A stretch of 64,000 nt of DNA from Tardiphaga sp. vice304 (GCF_007018905.1 NZ_CP041402.1:4142001-4206000); one strand, 5' to 3'; shown: positions 1-8,621, counted from the first letter of the stretch. Notes: generated by a model from the letters alone, not told the origin. Made by a program: numbers and translations.

Positions 1-1
1 C

Positions 2-1645
2 GATGTCGCAGCAGCTCTGGCGGCGTCCGCGGTCACCTACGAAAACATTTTCGTCACCCAGCGCGTCCAGCACGGCCACCTCGAAACCCATGGCGGCATG
101 GCCTGGGTCGACGATACCGGCCTGCTCAACATCCGCTCCAGCACGCAGGTGCCGTTCCTGACGCGGCGCGCGCTGGCAGGATTGTTCGATCTGCCGACCG
201 AAAAAATCAGGGTGTTCTGCGAGCGCGTCGGCGGCGGCTTCGGCGGCAAACAGGAAATGTTCGTCGAGGACATTCTGGCGCTGTGCGCGCTGAAGACCGG
301 ACGCAAGGTGAAGTGGGAGCTGACCCGCGAGGAACAGTTCATCGGTACCGCCACGCGGCATCCGATGCGCGTCAGGATTCGCGCCGGCGCCGACGCCGAT
401 GGCAAGCTGACCGCCTTGCATCTCGATGTGCTCAGCAACACCGGCGCCTATGGCAACCATGCCGGCCCCGTTCTGTTTCACGCCTGCAGCGAATGCATCA
501 GCGTCTACAAGTGCGACAACAAGAAAGTCGATGGCGTCGCAGCCTACACCAACACCCTGCCGTCCGGCGCATTTCGCGGCTACGGCCTGCCGCAGACGCA
601 GTTTGCGGTGGAATCGGTGATCGACGAACTGGCGCGCCAGCTTGGCCTCAGCCCGTATGAATTCCGTCGTCGTAACGTCGTCAAACCGGGCGATCCGATG
701 ATCTCGGCGACAGGCCCGCAGCATGCCGATGTATTGTACGGCAGCTACGGACTCGACCAGTGCCTCGACCTCGTCGAACACGCCATGCAGGAACCGACCG
801 CGCACGATCTCTCGTCGGACTGGCTGACCGGCGACGGCATCGCGCTCACCATGATCGACACCGTGCCGCCCGGCGGCCATATCGCCGACGTGACGATCGA
901 GATCCGCGACGACGGCGATTTCGACCTCACCGTGGGCACCGCCGAATTCGGCAACGGCACGGCCACCGTGCACCGCCAGATTGCCGCCACCGCGCTGGGC
1001 TGCACGGTCGAGCAGATCCACCTCCGGCAATCCGACACGGCCCATGGCGGCCACGACACCGGCGCCTATGGCAGCGCCGGCACGTTTGTCGCGGGAAACG
1101 CCACGCTGGATGCAGCGCGAAAACTGGCCGTCGCGATCCAGGCCAACGACGGCACGCGCCGCGCCGATGGCACCTCCGGCGGCACGCCGCGCTCGGTCGC
1201 CTTCAACGTCCAGGGCTTTCGCGTCGCTGTGAACAAAGGCACCGGCGAGATCAGGATTCTCAAGAGCGTCCAGGCAGCGGACGCTGGCGCCGTCGCCAAT
1301 CCGATGCAGCTGCGCGGCCAGATCGAAGGCGGCGTCGCGCAGGCGCTCGGTGCGGCGCTGTACGAGGAGATGGTGATCGACGATGGCGGCCGGGTGGTGA
1401 ACCCGAAATTCCGCGACTATCATTTGCCATCGTTCGCCGACGTGCCGCGCACCGATGTGTACTTCGCGCAGACCTATGATTCGATCGGCCCGCTGGGCGC
1501 CAAGTCGATGAGCGAGAGCCCGTACAATCCGGTGGCGCCCGCGATGGGCAATGCGCTGGCGGATGCGACAGGGATCCGCTTCACCCAGGTCCCGTTCAAG
1601 CCGGACAGGATCTTTCAGGCATTACATGCGAAGTATGGGAAGTAG
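2..1645 (+). CDS. Xanthine dehydrogenase-family molybdenum-binding subunit, 5'-truncated by the window edge
   Basis: The frame is open to the left edge, so 547 C-terminal residues are visible and the true start lies outside. An internal ATG at 98 is not the start, because family sequence (HGHLETHGGMAW) precedes it. The molybdopterin-binding motifs are VGGGFGGKQEM and SGAFRGYGLPQ. Near the C-terminus GAKSMSES aligns with the usual GxxGVGE, so the catalytic glutamate appears to be kept. Family enzymes hydroxylate purines or aldehydes at a Mo centre and transfer electrons through FeS and FAD subunits. The uricase, OHCU/HIU and allantoinase genes next door favour xanthine/hypoxanthine as substrate, but this is inference; another aldehyde-oxidase-type substrate is possible. 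Confidence 0.85.
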   Translation, partial: DVAAALAASAVTYENIFVTQRVQHGHLETHGGMAWVDDTGLLNIRSSTQVPFLTRRALAGLFDLPTEKIRVFCERVGGGFGGKQEMFVEDILALCALKTGRKVKWELTREEQFIGTATRHPMRVRIRAGADADGKLTALHLDVLSNTGAYGNHAGPVLFHACSECISVYKCDNKKVDGVAAYTNTLPSGAFRGYGLPQTQFAVESVIDELARQLGLSPYEFRRRNVVKPGDPMISATGPQHADVLYGSYGLDQCLDLVEHAMQEPTAHDLSSDWLTGDGIALTMIDTVPPGGHIADVTIEIRDDGDFDLTVGTAEFGNGTATVHRQIAATALGCTVEQIHLRQSDTAHGGHDTGAYGSAGTFVAGNATLDAARKLAVAIQANDGTRRADGTSGGTPRSVAFNVQGFRVAVNKGTGEIRILKSVQAADAGAVANPMQLRGQIEGGVAQALGAALYEEMVIDDGGRVVNPKFRDYHLPSFADVPRTDVYFAQTYDSIGPLGAKSMSESPYNPVAPAMGNALADATGIRFTQVPFKPDRIFQALHAKYGK

Positions 1646-1667
1646 CTGGAACGCCAAACCAGGTGGC

Positions 1668-1812
1668 CTCTTCCTTCTCCCCTTGTGGGAGAAGGTGGCG
1701 CGCACGAAGTCCGCGTCGGATGAGGGGTTATTGGGCTCGGAGTTTGTGTTTACCCCTCACCCGTCCGCGCTGGCGCGCGGCCACCCTCTCCCACAAGGGG
1801 AGAGGGAAGAAA
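1668..1812. repeat. Palindromic intergenic repeat (RIME-like)
   Basis: Imperfect inverted arms around CTCCCCTTGTGGGAGA on the left and TCTCCCACAAGGGGAGA on the right enclose an inner GATGAGGGGT / ACCCCTCACCC pair. It lies between the ends of the molybdenum enzyme and uricase genes, which converge here. Similar elements occur at 35543-35720, 50486-50656 and 54018-54186. Elements of this build are common between genes in Rhizobiales and can fold as RNA hairpins. Confidence 0.75.
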
Positions 1813-1816
1813 GATC

Positions 1817-2689
1817 CTACCGCTCCACCGTACATTCGATCTGGCCGTGCGGCTCGTCGGTCGGCAGGAACACGTCGTTGTTGTTGTCCAGCCCGAATGG
1901 CTGCAGGTTCATCAAGAGGTAGTGGATGTTCGGGCATGACATGCTGATCTCGGAGATCTCCGGCACCGCGGCCAGCGCCGCCTCCCCCATATGAAACAGG
2001 CTGTTCTGCACACTCGGGCTATAGGTGGTCGAGAACACCTTGAGCAGCGTCTCGAGGATTTTCGCATTGGCTGCCGCATAGCTCGCCGGCGTGCCAGACC
2101 ATTTCCACGTCGCCACCATCGAGGTTGCGCAGATCCGGTCGTCAGTCGGCTGGATCGTCGAATATTTGTCGGTGTAGTAATTCTCCCAGCCCGACTGCGT
2201 CGATTTCATGAAGGTGAAGCCGTCGAGCCCGGAACTGATCGCCAGCCCGTCGCGATTGCCGGTCACCTCCACGGTCGGCTTGCCGTTGCTGTCGAGCACG
2301 AAGCTGTGCGGATGCGGCGTGCCGTCGATCGACAGCCGGCTCCATTTGGTTTCATGCGCCGTGACGGAGACGCCGGTGACCTGCGGATAGAGGTCCAGGT
2401 AACGCTGCGCCAGCACCAGGCAGAATTCCTCGGTGCAAAGCCCGAGATTCTCGCGCGCAGTGACGTTGACGATGTTCTTGATGGTGTCGGTGGAGGTCGA
2501 GGTCGAATTGTCGGCGTCGGTAAAGGCTCGGCCGAAGTCGCCCTCGATCATCGCCTTGATCGAAAGCTGGCTGACCTCGTGCCGGTCGCCGTCACGGTGA
2601 ACGCGCATCACACGGACGCGGCCTTTGCCATATGTGTTCTTGATCAGCGGCACGCGGGGAACCTCCAGAAAAATCGGCGACGAAGCCAT
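1817..2689 (-). CDS. pucL: Urate oxidase (cofactor-independent uricase)
   Basis: The 290-aa product oxidises urate to 5-hydroxyisourate with O2. The catalytic Lys-Thr pair is visible as K22 in NTYGKGRVRV and T67 in STDTIKN. The uricase signature runs from GFTFMKSTQSGWENYY to PTDDR, and the conserved His is in PNIHYLLMNL. The start is set at the ATG giving MASSPIF; a 15-residue upstream extension (ATG at 2734) does not look like the family and runs into the neighbouring pseudogene. No clear Shine-Dalgarno is seen. Urate from the molybdenum enzyme would feed it, and its product feeds the fused HIU/OHCU enzyme at 3627-4514. Confidence 0.93.
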   Translation of the reverse strand: MASSPIFLEVPRVPLIKNTYGKGRVRVMRVHRDGDRHEVSQLSIKAMIEGDFGRAFTDADNSTSTSTDTIKNIVNVTARENLGLCTEEFCLVLAQRYLDLYPQVTGVSVTAHETKWSRLSIDGTPHPHSFVLDSNGKPTVEVTGNRDGLAISSGLDGFTFMKSTQSGWENYYTDKYSTIQPTDDRICATSMVATWKWSGTPASYAAANAKILETLLKVFSTTYSPSVQNSLFHMGEAALAAVPEISEISMSCPNIHYLLMNLQPFGLDNNNDVFLPTDEPHGQIECTVER

Positions 2690-2698
2690 TAAGCGTGA

Positions 2699-3606
2699 AT
2701 GGACACGTCCGTGGCAATGGTCAGCGACCAGCAACCTTCGTGCCAGCCCTCGGCGAGTTGCGCAACCGATCTGGCACGAGGAGTGCTGTGCGTGATCCTG
2801 GCACTGATCAAATGGGGCACCGGCTTTCTGGCCAACGTCTCGGTGCTGCTCGGCATCATCGCCGGCCCGTGCTCGCCAGCGCCCTCGGCGTCATGCATCT
2901 CGACAAGGTGGCGACCGCGCCTTGGGCCGTTGGCGTGCTGCCGTTCCACTTCGGCATGCCGACCTTTCATGTGATTCCGGTGATCACCATGTGCATCGTG
3001 ATGATCGTGGTGATGATCGAATCGCTCGGCATGTTCCTGGCGCTCGGCGAGATCACCGGCAAGACCATCGACCGTGACGCCCTGACCAAGGGCTTGCGCG
3101 CCGACGGCGTCGGCACCGTGCTGGGCGGCATCTTCAACACCTTTCCCTACACGTCGTTCTCGCAGAACGTCAGCCTGGTCGGCATCACCGGCGTACGCTC
3201 GCGCTGGGTGACCATCGCCGGCGGCGTCATCATGCTGCTGCTCGGCTTGCTGCCGAAAATGGCCGCGCTGGTGGAATCGGTGCCGCTGGTCGTGCTCGGC
3301 GGTGCCGGTCTGGTGATGTTCGGCATGGTGGCGGCCACTGGCGCGCGGATCCTCACGGCCGTGGATTTCAAGACCAACCAGCGCAACCTGTTCATCGTCG
3401 CCATCTCGGTCGGCTTCGGCCTGATCCCGCTAGTGGCACCGAACTTCTTCAAGAACCTGCCACACGACCTGCACCCGCTGCTGGAAGCCGGCATCTTGCT
3501 GTGCGCGCTGGTCGCCGTGCTGCTGAACGCCTTCTTCAACGGCATCGGCAGCAAGGAGCAGGCCGAGGCGGAAGCCGCGGGCGTGGCGGCGGCAGCGACG
3601 CATTGA
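2699..3606 (+). pseudogene. Decayed NCS2-family purine (urate/xanthine) permease, N-terminus lost and frameshifted
   Basis: From about 2870 to the stop at 3606 one frame encodes the C-terminal half of an NCS2 transporter: FHFGMPTF, an ESLGMFLALGEITG segment and PYTSFSQNVSLVGITGV, followed by several hydrophobic helices. Just upstream, the family sequence (ALIKWGTGFLANVSVLLGIIAG, shown here in part) lies in a different frame. The switch near 2866-2870 fits loss of one base. A normal NCS2 protein is about 450 residues; here roughly the first 230 have no room, because the divergent uricase start is at 2689. It was probably the urate/xanthine importer of this cluster. A base-calling error could explain the frameshift but not the missing N-terminus. 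Confidence 0.8.
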
Positions 3607-3626
3607 GGGAAAAGACTGCGCCGCGA

Positions 3627-4514
3627 TCAGCTCCCCCGATACGTCCCGTAGCTCCACGGCGTGACCAGCAGCGGCACGTGTAGATGGCCTTCCGGGTCAT
3701 ACACCGAAAATTGCAGCGGGATAACGTCGAGGAATGGCGGATCGGACAGCGGGACGTTCCTGTCCGCAAAGTAGCTCGCCGTGCTGAAGCGCAGCTCATA
3801 GCGACCGATCGGCACCGGGCGGCCGCCGATCAGCGGCGCATCGGTGCGGCCGTCATGGTTGGTGACGGTCCGCGCGATGATGCGGCTCGTGCCGAGGTCG
3901 GACAGTTCGACTAAGTCGACCGCGATTCCCGCGGCAGGCTTGCCGCTGTGCGTATCCAACACATGGGTCGTTAGCCGGCCATGCACTTTCAGCGGATGCT
4001 CGCCGGACACCAAAAGGTCGGTGCGCAGCGCCGCGATCTTGCAGATCTCCGCAATCGAAGCCGCGATCTCGATCGCCGCATCGTTCGGCAGCCGACGCGC
4101 AAAATCACGCAGGATGGAATCCTTGGTGTGGCGACGCACGCAGACGATATAGGGAAAGCCGAATTTCTCACGGTAGGCCTTGTTGACCCGGTCGAACGCC
4201 TGATATTCCGCCTCCGACAGGCGATCGAGCCCGACGCTGTTCTGCTCTGCGCTGGATTCCGCCGTCAGCATGTCGCCCTGCTTGGTCTTGTCGGCAAGAT
4301 CGGGATGCGCCTTGATCAGAGCCAGCCGCTGACCGGGCGCGGCCTGCTCGACCACCTCGCGCATCGCCGCGAATAGTTCGGTCACGCCGGCGAACGGCCG
4401 ACGCTCCGCTGCCTTTTCGGCTATCCACGGCGAGTACTCAAAGATATTCGCCAGCGCCGCGACGAAATCCGGCTTGCTGCAGGTGTTCAGCTCGGCGAGC
4501 GTTGTCTCGGTCAT
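3627..4514 (-). CDS. Fused OHCU decarboxylase / 5-hydroxyisourate hydrolase
   Basis: This 295-aa protein has two enzymes in one chain. Residues 1-165 are a UraD domain with the catalytic His70 in IKAHPDLAD and the SAEQNSVGLD motif. Residues 181-295 are a transthyretin-like UraH domain with TTHVLDTHSGKPA, NHDGRTDAP, HLHVPLL and the C-terminal signature YRGS. UraH hydrolyses 5-hydroxyisourate to OHCU, and UraD decarboxylates OHCU to S-allantoin. The domain order is that of plant allantoin synthase. The gene follows puuE by 4 nt on the same strand, so the enzymes that make and use allantoin are probably co-translated. Confidence 0.95.
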   Translation of the reverse strand: MTETTLAELNTCSKPDFVAALANIFEYSPWIAEKAAERRPFAGVTELFAAMREVVEQAAPGQRLALIKAHPDLADKTKQGDMLTAESSAEQNSVGLDRLSEAEYQAFDRVNKAYREKFGFPYIVCVRRHTKDSILRDFARRLPNDAAIEIAASIAEICKIAALRTDLLVSGEHPLKVHGRLTTHVLDTHSGKPAAGIAVDLVELSDLGTSRIIARTVTNHDGRTDAPLIGGRPVPIGRYELRFSTASYFADRNVPLSDPPFLDVIPLQFSVYDPEGHLHVPLLVTPWSYGTYRGS

Positions 4515-4518
4515 GGTG

Positions 4519-5451
4519 TTATCCGATGGCGCGGGCGTCCGCGGCGAGATGTTTCAGATGGGTGTGCCAGTGCTCGGCGATATCAAGGCGCGTCGGCACC
4601 CAGACCTTGTCGTGACTCATGATGTAATCGAGAAACCGCGCCAGCGACGCCGCACGGCCCGGCCGACCAACGACGCGGCAATGCAGGCCCACGGTCATCA
4701 TCTTCGGCGAGGTCTGGCCTTCGGCGTACAAGACGTCGAACGAGTCCTTCAGGTAGGTGTAGAACTCGTCGCCGCCGCCAAAGCCCTGCGGGTTGATGAA
4801 GCGCATGTCATTGGCGTCGAGACTGTACGGGATCACCAGATGCGGCTCGTTCGGTCCCTTGATCCAGTACGGCAGGTCGTCGGCATAGGAATCGCAGAGA
4901 TACTTCAGCCCGCCGGCTTCCATCAGCAGGCGCATGGTGTTGATCGAGCCGCGCCCGGTGTACCAGCCGAGCGGCGCGGCGCCGGTGGCCTGCCTGTGCA
5001 CCCGGATCGCCTCGGCAATCTCGTGCCGTTCCTCGACCTCGGACATATTCCTGTGCTCGATCCACTTCAGGCTGTGGCTGGCGATGTCCCAGTGCGACTC
5101 CTGCATCGCCGCGACGATCTCGGGATTGCGCAGAAGTGCGGTGGCGACGCCGAACACCGTGGTCGGCAGCTTGCGCTCGCCGAACATCCGCCACAGCCGC
5201 CAGAAGCCGGCGCGCGAGCCATATTCGAACATCGATTCGATATTGGCGTGGCGCTGCCCCGGCCATGGCTGCGCGCCGAGCACGTCGGACAAAAACGCCT
5301 CCGAGGCAGGGTCACCGTGCAGGATGTTGTTCTCGCCGCCTTCCTCGAAATTGACCACGAACTGCACGGCGATGCGGGCGCCGCCCGGCCATTTCGGATC
5401 GGGCGGATTGCGGCCGTAGCCGCGCAGATCGCGGGGGTATTCCGTGGTCAT
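4519..5451 (-). CDS. puuE: Allantoinase of the polysaccharide-deacetylase type (PuuE)
   Basis: The 310-aa product should hydrolyse allantoin to allantoate. PuuE features are YGRNPPDPKWPGGARIAV, the NFEEGGENNI segment, SHSLKWIEH and GWYTGRGSINT. It belongs to the metal-independent NodB-like family, unrelated to the amidohydrolase AllB. The start is the ATG at 5451, whose ATGA overlaps the stop of the DUF3830 gene upstream; a 13-residue longer frame only extends into that gene. It is the middle gene of a three-gene minus-strand operon. Confidence 0.92.
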   Translation of the reverse strand: MTTEYPRDLRGYGRNPPDPKWPGGARIAVQFVVNFEEGGENNILHGDPASEAFLSDVLGAQPWPGQRHANIESMFEYGSRAGFWRLWRMFGERKLPTTVFGVATALLRNPEIVAAMQESHWDIASHSLKWIEHRNMSEVEERHEIAEAIRVHRQATGAAPLGWYTGRGSINTMRLLMEAGGLKYLCDSYADDLPYWIKGPNEPHLVIPYSLDANDMRFINPQGFGGGDEFYTYLKDSFDVLYAEGQTSPKMMTVGLHCRVVGRPGRAASLARFLDYIMSHDKVWVPTRLDIAEHWHTHLKHLAADARAIG

Positions 5452-5864
5452 CACACCAGCTCGAAACGCACGTCCTGCGCGCCCTTCCACAGCACGGTCT
5501 TGCCCATTTCCGGGAGTTTATCGAGGTTGGAGGTCAAGGTGATGAAATGGTTGCCGGCGAGCTGGCCCATCTTGCTGGCGAAGTGCACGCCGCTATAGGC
5601 GAGCAGGATCTCGGTCTCGCTGATGCCGCCGGGATACAGGATGATATGGCCGGGCGCGGGGTAGCTGGTGTGATTTTCGTAGCCGACGCCGAAATCGAGG
5701 TCGCCGAGCGGCATCCAGACGCCCTCGCCGCTCCAGCGCACGTGGATCGCCTGGCTGACGAACGGCATCGCCTTCTTGAAGGCGGCGACGGTTTTCGGCG
5801 CCAGTTCCTCCTCGAATTTGGCGTTGAAGGTGAAGGCGCCGACGTGGACAAGGAGCTGGCTCAT
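5451..5864 (-). CDS. DUF3830 family protein, first gene of the allantoin operon
   Basis: The 137-aa soluble protein starts at MSQLLVHVG; the 47 residues upstream in the same frame are low-complexity Ala/Pro and are excluded. The pattern of FEEELAPKTVAAFKKAMPF, a VRWSGEGVW strand and the PAPGHIILYPGG turn matches DUF3830, a small cyclophilin-like beta-barrel family with no firmly assigned function. It overlaps puuE by ATGA, so translation is coupled. Position alone suggests a purine-catabolic role, for example handling of a ring-opened intermediate; this is inference. Confidence 0.75.
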   Translation of the reverse strand: MSQLLVHVGAFTFNAKFEEELAPKTVAAFKKAMPFVSQAIHVRWSGEGVWMPLGDLDFGVGYENHTSYPAPGHIILYPGGISETEILLAYSGVHFASKMGQLAGNHFITLTSNLDKLPEMGKTVLWKGAQDVRFELV

Positions 5865-6106
5865 AGGGGATGATCTCTTGGGAGTGGCAGGGAATGAGGC
5901 AGCCAGATTGCAGCCCGCCGGGCAAGAAGCAAGCCTCATTCCAGCACATGGGGCCGCCCCGCCGAGAGCGGCGGCAGCGCCGGACCGAGCCCGCGGTTGC
6001 GACAACTTGGCCGGCCTCCGCGGTTTTCATTGAACAGGTCGCGAGCTAAGGCGTTTGATAGCGGGCGCTCGATGCATGTTGCGGACGATCCCAGCCAGAG
6101 GTTTCC

Positions 6107-7096
6107 ATGAGCATTGGACTGATCGCCCTCCTCGATGACATCGCAGGCCTTGCCAAAGTGGCGGCGGCCTCGGTGGACGACATCGCCGGCCAGGCTGCCA
6201 AGGCCGGCGCCAAGGCGGCCGGCGTGGTAATCGACGACGCCGCGGTGACGCCGCGCTATGTCACCGGTTTCGATGCCTCACGCGAATTGCCGATCGTGAA
6301 GAAAATCGCGATCGGCTCGCTACGTAACAAGCTGCTGTTCCTGCTGCCCGCCGCCCTCTTGATGAGCCTGTTCGCGCCATGGGCGATCACGCCCCTGCTG
6401 ATGCTCGGCGGCGCCTATCTGTGCTTCGAGGGCGCCGAGAAGGTGGTCGAAGCCGTGATGCCGCACGAGGCGCCTGCCGGCGAGGTGCGGACGCTGGCGA
6501 TCGATCCCAAGACGATGGAGGACGACAAGGTGGCCGGCGCCATCAAGACCGATTTCATCCTGTCGGCGGAGATCATGGCGATCACGCTGGCGGCGATTCC
6601 CGCCGGACCGTTCCTGACCCGCGCCGTGGTCCTCGCCCTCGTCGGCATCGGCATCACGCTGGTTGTCTATGGCGGCGTCGCGCTGATCGTTAAAGCCGAT
6701 GACGTCGGCCTGGCGCTGGCCAAGAGCGACAAGGCGTCGGCCTGGAGCCTCGCCAAGGCCGGCTTCGGCCGCGCGCTTGTGCTTGGCATGCCCTACTTCC
6801 TGCGCGCGCTGGGCGTGGTCGGCACCGCCGCGATGATCTGGGTCGGTGGCGGCATCATCGTCCACGGCCTCATGGAATACGGCCTGCCGCAGATCGAGCA
6901 TGTCATCAAAGGGCTCGCGGCCCCTGCAGCGGCAGCGGTACCTGCCGCGTCGGCAGCGGTCCACTGGATCGTTACCGCGGCGGGCTCGGGCGTAGTGGGC
7001 CTGCTGCTCGGCACCGCCCTTATCCCGGTCGCCAACTATGTCATCGCACCGGTGTGGAGCCGGCTGCGCGGCAAGGCCGCGAAGCCGGGTCACTAG
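6107..7096 (+). CDS. DUF808 (YedI-like) inner-membrane protein
   Basis: The 329-aa protein opens with the family hallmark MSIGLIALLDDIAGLAK and an Ala-rich VDDIAGQAAKAGAKAAGVVIDDAAVTP segment (quoted in part). It then has several hydrophobic helices between about residues 75 and 310 and the EGAEKVVEAVMPHE loop. DUF808/YedI proteins are widespread polytopic membrane proteins of unknown role. It is transcribed away from the allantoin operon across a 242-nt divergent spacer. No substrate can be read from sequence. Confidence 0.85.
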   Translation: MSIGLIALLDDIAGLAKVAAASVDDIAGQAAKAGAKAAGVVIDDAAVTPRYVTGFDASRELPIVKKIAIGSLRNKLLFLLPAALLMSLFAPWAITPLLMLGGAYLCFEGAEKVVEAVMPHEAPAGEVRTLAIDPKTMEDDKVAGAIKTDFILSAEIMAITLAAIPAGPFLTRAVVLALVGIGITLVVYGGVALIVKADDVGLALAKSDKASAWSLAKAGFGRALVLGMPYFLRALGVVGTAAMIWVGGGIIVHGLMEYGLPQIEHVIKGLAAPAAAAVPAASAAVHWIVTAAGSGVVGLLLGTALIPVANYVIAPVWSRLRGKAAKPGH

Positions 7097-7253
7097 ATCG
7101 CCTGCGCTGCCCCCGACACGATTCCGCACATCCGGATCGAAACGGCTCGCCGTCGCGCATCGAGCGCGACGCCGTTGCAGCGGCCGCTTGCGGCTTCATA
7201 GCCGCACAGCAAGCGGCGCGAATCGGTCATAAAGATTGTTACCTGGAGCCATC

Positions 7254-7412
7254 ATGGAATTCACCGCGCTGTTTCTCGCCATTACCGTCGTCATGCTGGC
7301 TGCGTGGCGTGGCGCTCGTGCCGTGGCGCTGCCGCTGTTTGGCGCCGTGCTGATCGCCTGTGGTGCGGTCTATCTCCATCATGCGACCGATGTCCTGAAA
7401 CTGTCATTCTGA
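7254..7412 (+). CDS. DUF5993-like small membrane protein upstream of dsbB
   Basis: The 52-residue ORF starts MEFTALFLAITVV and ends HHATDVLKLSF. It has two hydrophobic stretches (about residues 3-18 and 25-43) split by a WRGAR basic turn. Its TGA overlaps the ATG of the DsbB-like gene, so the two are translationally coupled. The size, the HATD-x-L-x-L-x-F end and the position match DUF5993, a family I recall as occurring beside DsbB-like proteins. A helper role for the oxidoreductase is inference from synteny. Confidence 0.7.
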   Translation: MEFTALFLAITVVMLAAWRGARAVALPLFGAVLIACGAVYLHHATDVLKLSF

Positions 7413-7969
7413 TGCAGCTTACACCCGCCCGCGCCGTCGCCCTCAATGTCCTGAGCCTCTATGGCGTGGCGCTGATGCTGGCAGGGGCGTTCGCTGCGCA
7501 ACTGGTGTTGCACGAGCTGCCTTGCCCGCTCTGCCTGCTGCAGCGCGTGATGATCGCGCTGCTCGCCGTGGGTCCGATCCTCAACATCCGCTTTGGCCTG
7601 CGAACCAGTCATTACGCCCTGTCGATGCTCGCCGCGGTGATCGGCGCCGTCGTCTCGGGCCGCCAGATCTTGCTGCACATCCTGCCCGGCGACGCCGGCT
7701 ACGGCACGGCATTGCTCGGTTATCACTATTACACGTGGGCCTTCATCGGGTTCGGTCTGGCCATTGCGCTATTGGCCACCATCCTGCTGTCCGACCGACA
7801 ATTCGCGCATGACGCTTCGCCGCCCTCGACCGGCCGTTTCGCGACCGTGGCGGTCTGGCTGGTGATCGCGCTGACCGCCGCGAATGTCCTCTCCACCCTG
7901 CTCGAATGCGGGTTCAAGAGCTGTGCCGACAATCCGGTGGTGTATGAGTTGCTGAAACGCGCCACCTGA
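7412..7969 (+). CDS. DsbB-like disulfide bond formation protein
   Basis: The 185-aa inner-membrane protein has about four to five hydrophobic segments. It carries the quinone-side CxxC in LPCPLCLLQR (about residue 40) and a second cysteine pair near the C-terminus in LECGFKSCADNP. DsbB enzymes reoxidise periplasmic DsbA and pass electrons to quinone. Translation is taken from the ATG at 7412 overlapping the small ORF; the in-frame extension to 7304 would overlap that ORF and lacks family sequence. The second pair (CGFKSC) sits in a C-terminal tail rather than the central loop of E. coli DsbB, so this is a divergent subgroup. Confidence 0.85.
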   Translation: MQLTPARAVALNVLSLYGVALMLAGAFAAQLVLHELPCPLCLLQRVMIALLAVGPILNIRFGLRTSHYALSMLAAVIGAVVSGRQILLHILPGDAGYGTALLGYHYYTWAFIGFGLAIALLATILLSDRQFAHDASPPSTGRFATVAVWLVIALTAANVLSTLLECGFKSCADNPVVYELLKRAT

Positions 7970-8005
7970 GCGACGTCGCGCTCCGCCACGACGGCCGGCC
8001 CAACG

Positions 8006-8032
8006 AAAAACGGCCGCCCGATGGGCGGCCGT
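8006..8032 (-). terminator. Rho-independent terminator of dksA
   Basis: A perfect 10-bp stem (8010-8019 with 8023-8032) closes a 3-nt loop. Read on the minus strand it is followed by a run of T (8006-8010). It lies 13 nt past the dksA stop. The plus-strand side has no T-run, so it serves dksA rather than dsbB. Confidence 0.85.
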
Positions 8033-8045
8033 TGAAGAAAGAAAA

Positions 8046-8462
8046 CTATTCGTCGCGATAGACCTTTTCGCGCTTCTCGTGGCGCTCCTGCGCTTCGACC
8101 GACAGCGTGGCGATCGGGCGGGCCTCGAGGCGCTTCAGCGAGATCGGCTCGCCGGTCTCCTCGCAATAGCCGTAGGTATTATCGTCGATCCGCTGCATCG
8201 CAGCATCGATCTTGGAGATCAGCTTGCGCTGGCGATCGCGGGCGCGGAGCTCGATGGCGCGGTCGGTCTCCGAGGAGGCACGGTCCGCGAGGTCTGGGTG
8301 ATTGACGTTTTCTTCCTGCAGCGTCTGCAGGGTCACGCGCGACTCACGCAGAATCTCTTCCTTCCAGGCCAGCAGCTTGCCGCGAAAATATTCGCGCTGC
8401 CGATCATTCATGAAGGGCTCTTTTTCGGAGGGGCGATAGCTTTTCAACTTGTCCAAGGCCAA
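8046..8462 (-). CDS. dksA: RNA polymerase-binding transcription factor DksA, single-cysteine type
   Basis: This 138-aa protein binds the RNA polymerase secondary channel and works with ppGpp. The coiled-coil tip motif DxxDxA is present as D57, D60 and A62. In the zinc-finger region the classical four cysteines are reduced to C100; the others are T103, S121 and A124 (CEETGEP ... ATLSVEAQ), so a classical Zn site cannot form. Such cysteine-poor DksA is usual in alphaproteobacteria. The start is the first Met, followed by basic KLKSYRPSEKEPF. A strong terminator follows the gene. Confidence 0.95.
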   Translation of the reverse strand: MALDKLKSYRPSEKEPFMNDRQREYFRGKLLAWKEEILRESRVTLQTLQEENVNHPDLADRASSETDRAIELRARDRQRKLISKIDAAMQRIDDNTYGYCEETGEPISLKRLEARPIATLSVEAQERHEKREKVYRDE

Positions 8463-8621
8463 TCCATTTCCGTGCTAGGCGGCGGAAAGGATCTGCCGCG
8501 CCGCAGCTTATATAGCTCCGCCATGTGACAGACAATATCGTCCGGAGCACCTATTTACCGTCCGCCCCCGCTTTCCGGGAGGGAACCACGCAAGCGCCTG
8601 CTACTTTAGGCGTGCCGCCGA

